From a virus: DNA of 25,884 nt. The translations under genes and the position numbers were made by a program. The notes under the pieces were generated by a model that saw only the letters and a program-made list of their open reading frames with translations, did not search any database and was not told where the DNA came from. The stretch covers positions 1 through 25,884 of IMG/VR virus record IMGVR_UViG_3300010399_000075; one strand, written 5' to 3'. Shown here one piece after another: positions 21,651-25,884 of the stretch. Position 1 is the first letter of the stretch, and each line of letters starts with the position of its first letter.

Positions 21651-21888
21651 ATTTACAATCTGGTGGGATAAACTCAAAGCCTTCTTCAAGCGCTCTGAAG
21701 TTATCCTTTACTCCCGTCTTCAAACTCTATCTGGTTTCGTACTTGCCGTACTCGGTACTATTGACTGGCAGCAGATCTCTACATGGGATTTCACTACGCC
21801 TAAGCAAACTGTTTGGCTTGGTGTCGGTCTGATTGTTAACGGTTCGGTTACCGAACTCTTGAGGCGTCGTAACTCGGCCTTAACGTAA
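21640..21888 (+). CDS. Putative two-TM holin-like protein (82 aa)
   Basis: The start at 21640 overlaps the lysin end by 11 nt; the frame from 21592 would begin inside it. Product: amphipathic N-terminus (MLDKFTIWWDKLKAFFKRSE), TM1 (about 29-43, LSGFVLAVLGTIDW), a loop, TM2 (about 57-71, VWLGVGLIVNGSVTE) and a basic tail (LLRRRNS). Size, two TM segments and location after the lysin fit a class II holin. No motif proves it. Confidence 0.65.
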   Translation: MLDKFTIWWDKLKAFFKRSEVILYSRLQTLSGFVLAVLGTIDWQQISTWDFTTPKQTVWLGVGLIVNGSVTELLRRRNSALT

Positions 21889-22322
21889 TGATGGGATTAC
21901 TTGCCCTAATACCCGGACTGTTTACTACAGTCAACGGGATAACTAATGCGATCTCTAATGAACGGTTAAAGCTTATACAAGCTAAGACTGACCAAGAAAA
22001 GATCGCTGCTCAAGAACGTATAACTTCATTACAGGCAAAACGAGATGTCCTCATTGCAGAAAGTGGTCGCAGTAGCTTTAATGCTTACGTGCGTGGTAGT
22101 ATTGGCCTTTTCGTATCTCTGATACTAGGTAAGTTACTCTTCTGGGATAAAGCGGTCGGCTCTCTAGCCGGGTGTTCTGGTAGGTTCGGTAGTCAAGATG
22201 GTTGTAATATCTTCTTGACTGACCCCCTCGATGCCAACCAATGGGCAGTTATTACTGCAGTCATTGGTTTCTACTTCCTCTACGAAGGTGCCGTTAACGT
22301 CACAAGGATTATTAAAAGCTAA
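21888..22322 (+). CDS. Phage holin, GTA-type 3-TM family
   Basis: ATG 21888 overlaps the previous stop. The 144-aa product has a hydrophobic N-terminus (LLALIPGLFTTV), a charged coiled-coil helix (about 23-58, SNERLKLIQAKTDQEKIAAQ), a TM (about 68-86, VRGSIGLFVSLILGKLLFW) and a final TM (VITAVIGFYFLYEGA) before a basic end. That layout and the WDKAV...NQWAVITAVIGFYF pattern match the holin family found in gene-transfer agents and phages of alphaproteobacteria. Forms membrane lesions for lysin access. Confidence 0.78.
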   Translation: MMGLLALIPGLFTTVNGITNAISNERLKLIQAKTDQEKIAAQERITSLQAKRDVLIAESGRSSFNAYVRGSIGLFVSLILGKLLFWDKAVGSLAGCSGRFGSQDGCNIFLTDPLDANQWAVITAVIGFYFLYEGAVNVTRIIKS

Positions 22323-22636
22323 TGTTAGTAAATTATGATATAGAAGAAAGACGTCGTGGGAAGATGAAGTCCGACGACCGAGTACTCGTGCTTGCTCCAA
22401 TGGAAGGTAAACCTTCTTTGTCTGCTAGCGGTTCTGTAGACAAACGGTTATTCAAGGGCGAGAATACCCTTCACGCCTTATACGATGTCAATACTGGTAC
22501 TTGGAAGATGGCCTATGAAATGGGTGGTCTGCCAGGTGGCCTTGAAGGTAAGTTTACTACATTCAATGAACTCGTAGACACAGCTAGGGGTTACTTCAAA
22601 CGGCGTAACGTAGAAATCATAGAAATAAAAGAATGA
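22322..22636 (+). CDS. Hypothetical protein (104 aa)
   Basis: TAATG-coupled to the holin. Charged N-terminus (IEERRRGKMKSDDRVLVLAP), Gly-rich middle, aromatic part (YDVNTGTWKMAYEMGGLPGG) and a helix with a basic patch (FKRRNVEIIEIKE). No TM segment. No family recognised; its stop overlaps the GNAT start. Confidence 0.7.
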   Translation: MLVNYDIEERRRGKMKSDDRVLVLAPMEGKPSLSASGSVDKRLFKGENTLHALYDVNTGTWKMAYEMGGLPGGLEGKFTTFNELVDTARGYFKRRNVEIIEIKE

Positions 22637-23055
22637 GAATAGCAACACCAGAAGACTTTAGTACAGTCAAAGAAATGGTCATGGACTTTATTAAAGTCTC
22701 TGGCTACAACGACTACGCAGATCAAGACGTCCTAGATGCTTTGATTTTTAATATGCTCGCAGGTCCTCAGAATGAAAAGATAATCATCCTTACCGATGGT
22801 GGCTTTCTTGCTGGTAGGGCTACACAGTTTCCTTTCGGTAAGCACTTGATAGCTTCTGAGATAGCTTGGTGGGTTAATCCCGATAGCCGTGGTAACAAAG
22901 AAGGAACTCAACTCCTTGAGGCCTTTGAGTTCTGGGCTAAGGAAAAGGCTGGTTGTTCTTTAATCACTATGACTTCTCTCTCCGAAACTATCGGGGAAAT
23001 CTATGAGAAGAAGGGCTATAAGCTTTATGAAAGAGCTTATATGAAGGTACTGTAA
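22633..23055 (+). CDS. GNAT-family acetyltransferase
   Basis: The 140-aa product has the GNAT fold order: N-terminal helix pair, strand KIIILTDGGFLAGRA, then strand ASEIAWWVNPDSRGNKEG with the acetyl-CoA loop R86-GNKE-G91, helix LLEAFEFWAKEKAG and the C-terminal YEKKGYKLYERAYMKVL. The loop is a degenerate form of the canonical R-x-x-G-x-G/A (K89 replaces the middle Gly). It probably transfers an acetyl group from acetyl-CoA to an unknown protein or small molecule. It lies in the late operon between the holin and the ejection genes, coupled to both. Confidence 0.85.
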   Translation: MRIATPEDFSTVKEMVMDFIKVSGYNDYADQDVLDALIFNMLAGPQNEKIIILTDGGFLAGRATQFPFGKHLIASEIAWWVNPDSRGNKEGTQLLEAFEFWAKEKAGCSLITMTSLSETIGEIYEKKGYKLYERAYMKVL

Positions 23056-23987
23056 TGGCCGCACTAACTGCTCTTACTTTAGCTGCTGGCATAGGGACTA
23101 TGGCTTATGGAGCTTACAACTCCTACCAAGGCCAACAGCAAGCTAAGCAAGGTGCTCAACAGGCTGCAGCGGGAGCAGCTATACAAGCCCAGGCTGCACG
23201 TGAACAGGCTGCTATATCCAAAGAGCAGGCTGCGAGTAGTGTTGTTTTTGCTGGACAGGAACGGGATGTCAACATCCTTGCTTCCCAGCAGAGTATAGCA
23301 GCTAGTAACCAAAGCTTCGATATCAACAAGGGTATCATCGCTGGTGAGCGTAGTATTGAAGAACAGAAGCAGAAAGCTATGGAGCTTGATGCTAGACGTC
23401 AGCAATTAGAAGTAATACGCAATCAACAGCGTGGACGCGCACTCTCACTGACTACTGGTGTATCACAGGGTGGTAGTGGCTTCGTCGGTGGATCGTCTGC
23501 CCGAGGTGGCGCACAAGGCCAGATCTCCGGTCAGACTGGTGTTAACCTTCTGGGTATTCAACAGAACCTCCAGATTGGCAGGGACATCTTCGGGCTTAAC
23601 CAAGGTATCTCTAATAACCGTGTTGCTCAGGCAGAACTCGAACATACGTATTCGCTTCAGCAAGCAGCTAATCAAACTACTAAAGCTAGTACGGCGTATA
23701 ACTACGCAGTCGCTAACGCTGGCTTCCAGACACGTCTTGCTGATACTCAGACACTGATGAGTCAAGGTCAAGGTCAAGTCAATATGGGTCAAGGTCAGAT
23801 GCAACTCGGTGGAATGCAATCCCAATTCGGTGGTCAACTTATGGCCGCAGGTCCTCAGATATTCTCTGCAGGTACAAACTTCAGTCAACTTTCTGGCTCA
23901 AGCTTCTGGGGGTCCGCTAACAACTACAGTAGTAATTACAACAACGTTGGCTTCAATGGATCACCCTTCATGAAATTATTCGCTTAA
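23055..23987 (+). CDS. Internal virion (ejection) protein, Q-rich
   Basis: The 310-aa product starts with an N-terminal hydrophobic segment (ALTALTLAAGIGTMAYGAY), then long Gln/Ala-rich helices (QQQAKQGAQQAAAGAAIQAQ) and a Gly/Gln-rich C-terminal half (LMSQGQGQVNMGQGQMQLGG). This composition and the position after the nozzle and before a huge protein fit T7 gp14-like ejection proteins, which leave the capsid to extend the tail into the cell. No enzyme motif is present. Confidence 0.78.
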   Translation: MAALTALTLAAGIGTMAYGAYNSYQGQQQAKQGAQQAAAGAAIQAQAAREQAAISKEQAASSVVFAGQERDVNILASQQSIAASNQSFDINKGIIAGERSIEEQKQKAMELDARRQQLEVIRNQQRGRALSLTTGVSQGGSGFVGGSSARGGAQGQISGQTGVNLLGIQQNLQIGRDIFGLNQGISNNRVAQAELEHTYSLQQAANQTTKASTAYNYAVANAGFQTRLADTQTLMSQGQGQVNMGQGQMQLGGMQSQFGGQLMAAGPQIFSAGTNFSQLSGSSFWGSANNYSSNYNNVGFNGSPFMKLFA

Positions 23988-25884
23988 TGGCAAATCCTTT
24001 AGTAAATCCTGAACAAGAAATACCCCCGATCGGTGGCCCCCTCGAACTGGGTCAGCCGACGTACAACGTCGATCCTATATCTACACCACAAGAAACCTTT
24101 AGTGTAGATACAGACCTTACAACCTCTCCAGTAATAACCCCAGAGACTGCAGAGAAGCGTGCCTTTAAGTTTAAGTACGGACTAGACGAAGTACTCAAGA
24201 AGTCCCAAGAGGAAATCTACAGTGACATAGCTGGTGGCAACGAAGGTACTCTTCGTGAAATAGCTGCGGCTGAAGTAGACAAACGAAAGTACGACGCTAT
24301 TCCTAAGGTTATAGCTGAAGTAGAAGCTAGGAAGGGTTCTCCCCTTACGCTTAAAGAGACTTCAAATATAGCCAATATGGTTAGGGATATGACTAAGTCC
24401 ACTGATCCCAGTAGCGTTCTAGAAGAAGCCTACGGTAAACACTTCGTAGCTACTCTGGATAGAGAAGCTATGTCTAATCCTGACAGCTTCCTGAATAAGG
24501 CTAAGCAACAGTACCCTGAAGAAGTAGCTGAGATCTTCAATGAGAAAGCTACGTTAGTCACTAAGCGTGAGTACGCTCAGACTCTCTATGAGAATATCGA
24601 AGATGAGCGTAAGAGCCAAGGCTGGGTTCCATTTCTTGCTGATACAGCTAAGTTCATGGTCCCGGGTTACGAAGACATAAAGCTTCGTGGCAACGTAAAA
24701 GGTGTGGGTGTATTCTCAACTGGTGGTCTGGGTACTAACCTAGAACTACAGGCTAAGAAACTCCTTCAGCTTCCCTTCGACGAATTCAAAGTACAGCTAA
24801 AAGAAATCTCAGATAACCTCCGTAAGGATAATCCTCAGATAGCTTCTGAGTTTGTCAAGTCCGTCATGGGTATGTCTACGGAAGATCTAATCCTTAAGAC
24901 TAGCGTTTTGCCTATGAGCGTATTCGGAATAGGTCTAGGCAAGGCTAGTGTTAAAGCTGGTGCAGCCGCAATAAGAGGTGTAGAGAATGTCACTGGAAAA
25001 CAAATACTCAAAGATACAGCAAAAGCCGCAGAAGATATCGCGAAAGCCGCAGCAGATCCACAGGTCTCCAAGAGCACGATAGAAGCTGCCGCTGGCAACC
25101 TCAAGGAGTCAGCGATCACACGTGCTACTACTAATGCAGTAGGAGACATGTCTGGTAAGCCACGGGCTACTGAGAGAGCTATAGAAAGTCTCTCCGGTAC
25201 ATTCCGCGTCGATGATGCTGAGATGGCCGCAGGTCCAGGTAGGTTCGGTCAGGATATCGTCAATAGAATTGAAGAGTCCTCGAATACCGTACAGACTAAT
25301 ATGTTCAAAGCCATTGAGGAAATGCAGAAGGTAGATCGCCTACCTGATGTAATGGCTACAGAGAATGGCGTACGTGCTGTAATCGAAAGTGTCAAGGACA
25401 GATATACTGGACTGAAGAATATCATTATTGATACTTCTCGTCCGTATAAAGAAAAGATTAGTAATACTTGGTTGGTAGATATGCACCTCGGTCAAGCCGA
25501 TGGTACGTACTTCTCCAGCCGTCAGGTTGCAGAGAACTACAAGAAGTTCCTTGGTCTTAAGGATGGTGAGTTCCTTGAAGGTGCAGACAAGGCTCGTACT
25601 CCGGATGTTAAGTTCGCTAAGCAATTAGAAGGATACATAGCTGAGGCTGAAGCCAAGATCGCTGATATCGAAAAGCGTATGGCTGATAATGTCTATTCCC
25701 GTCCAGACAAGATGAAGAAAGACGCAGAGACATTAGAGTTTCTTAAGAACGAAGCTATTCCTAATTACAAAGAAGAGCTTGGTTTGCTGACATCTAAGCA
25801 AACAGCTACTGTCGAGCAACAGGGATTAGGTTTCTACTTAAAGGTTACACGACCTGTAAATGAGACTTCGCCTATCATAAGACA
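23987..25884 (+). CDS. Large internal virion protein, partial at right edge
   Basis: ATG 23987 overlaps the previous stop (TAATG), and the frame has no stop to the edge: 632 codons. The product begins MANPLVNPEQEIPPIGGPLE and has alpha-helical charged stretches (KSQEEIYSDIAGGNEGTLRE) and a possible membrane-interacting segment near residues 305-315 (LPMSVFGIGLG). Near 320-345 there is an Ala-rich helix, and coiled coils follow near 535-585. Its N-terminus does not show a lytic transglycosylase motif; that could lie beyond the edge. Size and place fit T7 gp15/gp16-type ejection proteins. Confidence 0.8.
   Translation, partial: MANPLVNPEQEIPPIGGPLELGQPTYNVDPISTPQETFSVDTDLTTSPVITPETAEKRAFKFKYGLDEVLKKSQEEIYSDIAGGNEGTLREIAAAEVDKRKYDAIPKVIAEVEARKGSPLTLKETSNIANMVRDMTKSTDPSSVLEEAYGKHFVATLDREAMSNPDSFLNKAKQQYPEEVAEIFNEKATLVTKREYAQTLYENIEDERKSQGWVPFLADTAKFMVPGYEDIKLRGNVKGVGVFSTGGLGTNLELQAKKLLQLPFDEFKVQLKEISDNLRKDNPQIASEFVKSVMGMSTEDLILKTSVLPMSVFGIGLGKASVKAGAAAIRGVENVTGKQILKDTAKAAEDIAKAAADPQVSKSTIEAAAGNLKESAITRATTNAVGDMSGKPRATERAIESLSGTFRVDDAEMAAGPGRFGQDIVNRIEESSNTVQTNMFKAIEEMQKVDRLPDVMATENGVRAVIESVKDRYTGLKNIIIDTSRPYKEKISNTWLVDMHLGQADGTYFSSRQVAENYKKFLGLKDGEFLEGADKARTPDVKFAKQLEGYIAEAEAKIADIEKRMADNVYSRPDKMKKDAETLEFLKNEAIPNYKEELGLLTSKQTATVEQQGLGFYLKVTRPVNETSPIIR

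Noticed and set aside
1-25884. tRNA genes, rRNA, CRISPR arrays, insertion sequences
   Set aside because: No cloverleaf with GTTCGA-type arm, no regular spaced repeats and no transposase-like frame was seen by reading.

Overview
The window is a stretch of a tailed double-stranded DNA phage with podovirus (T7-like) virion architecture. The evidence is a continuous set of virion genes: large terminase, portal, scaffold, HK97-fold capsid, tail-tube A and B proteins, a collar/fibre, a repeat-rich fibre, a beta-helix tailspike and internal (ejected) virion proteins. No rRNA, tRNA, CRISPR, integrase, repressor, DNA polymerase or phage RNA polymerase is visible here. The host is probably Gram-negative, judged from the inner-membrane/coiled-coil proteins, the GTA-type 3-TM holin and the exported small proteins. 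An alphaproteobacterial host is possible, because the lysin and holin families are common there, but this is inference only.

Layout. (1) 1-3321, minus strand: a tightly packed operon of at least 14 small genes with ATGA/TGATG overlaps, several too short for a usual length cut-off. It includes a classical C2H2 zinc-finger protein, a zinc-ribbon protein, a NYN/LabA-type RNase and single-TM microproteins, and it leaves the left edge as two nested reading frames. A consensus sigma-70 promoter (3366-3394) sits in front of it. (2) 3577-5314, minus strand: a GC-rich two-gene unit (95 aa and 370 aa, unknown function) between its own sigma-70-like promoter (5286-5314) and an intrinsic terminator (3577-3607). 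(3) 5098-5628: a 531-nt gene-free stretch packed with perfect palindromes, a candidate control region or origin. (4) 5629-6539, minus strand: a very AT-rich cluster of six tiny coupled genes behind a near-perfect promoter (TTGACA-17-TATAGT); its first gene has an in-frame TGA. (5) 6652-25884, plus strand: the late operon, where almost every gene starts on the stop of the one before (TAATG or ATGA). An intrinsic terminator after the capsid genes (14048-14074) splits it into a head block and a tail/lysis/ejection block.

How the genes work together. The leftward units look like host-RNA-polymerase-driven early or host-interaction genes (small, mostly without recognisable family). The rightward unit builds the particle: the terminase packages DNA through the portal into a scaffolded capsid; the tail tube, collar fibre, repeat fibre and beta-helix spike form the adsorption apparatus; a membrane-tailed muramidase-like lysin with two holin candidates provides lysis; and a Q-rich 310-aa protein plus a very long protein running off the right edge are the probable ejection proteins.
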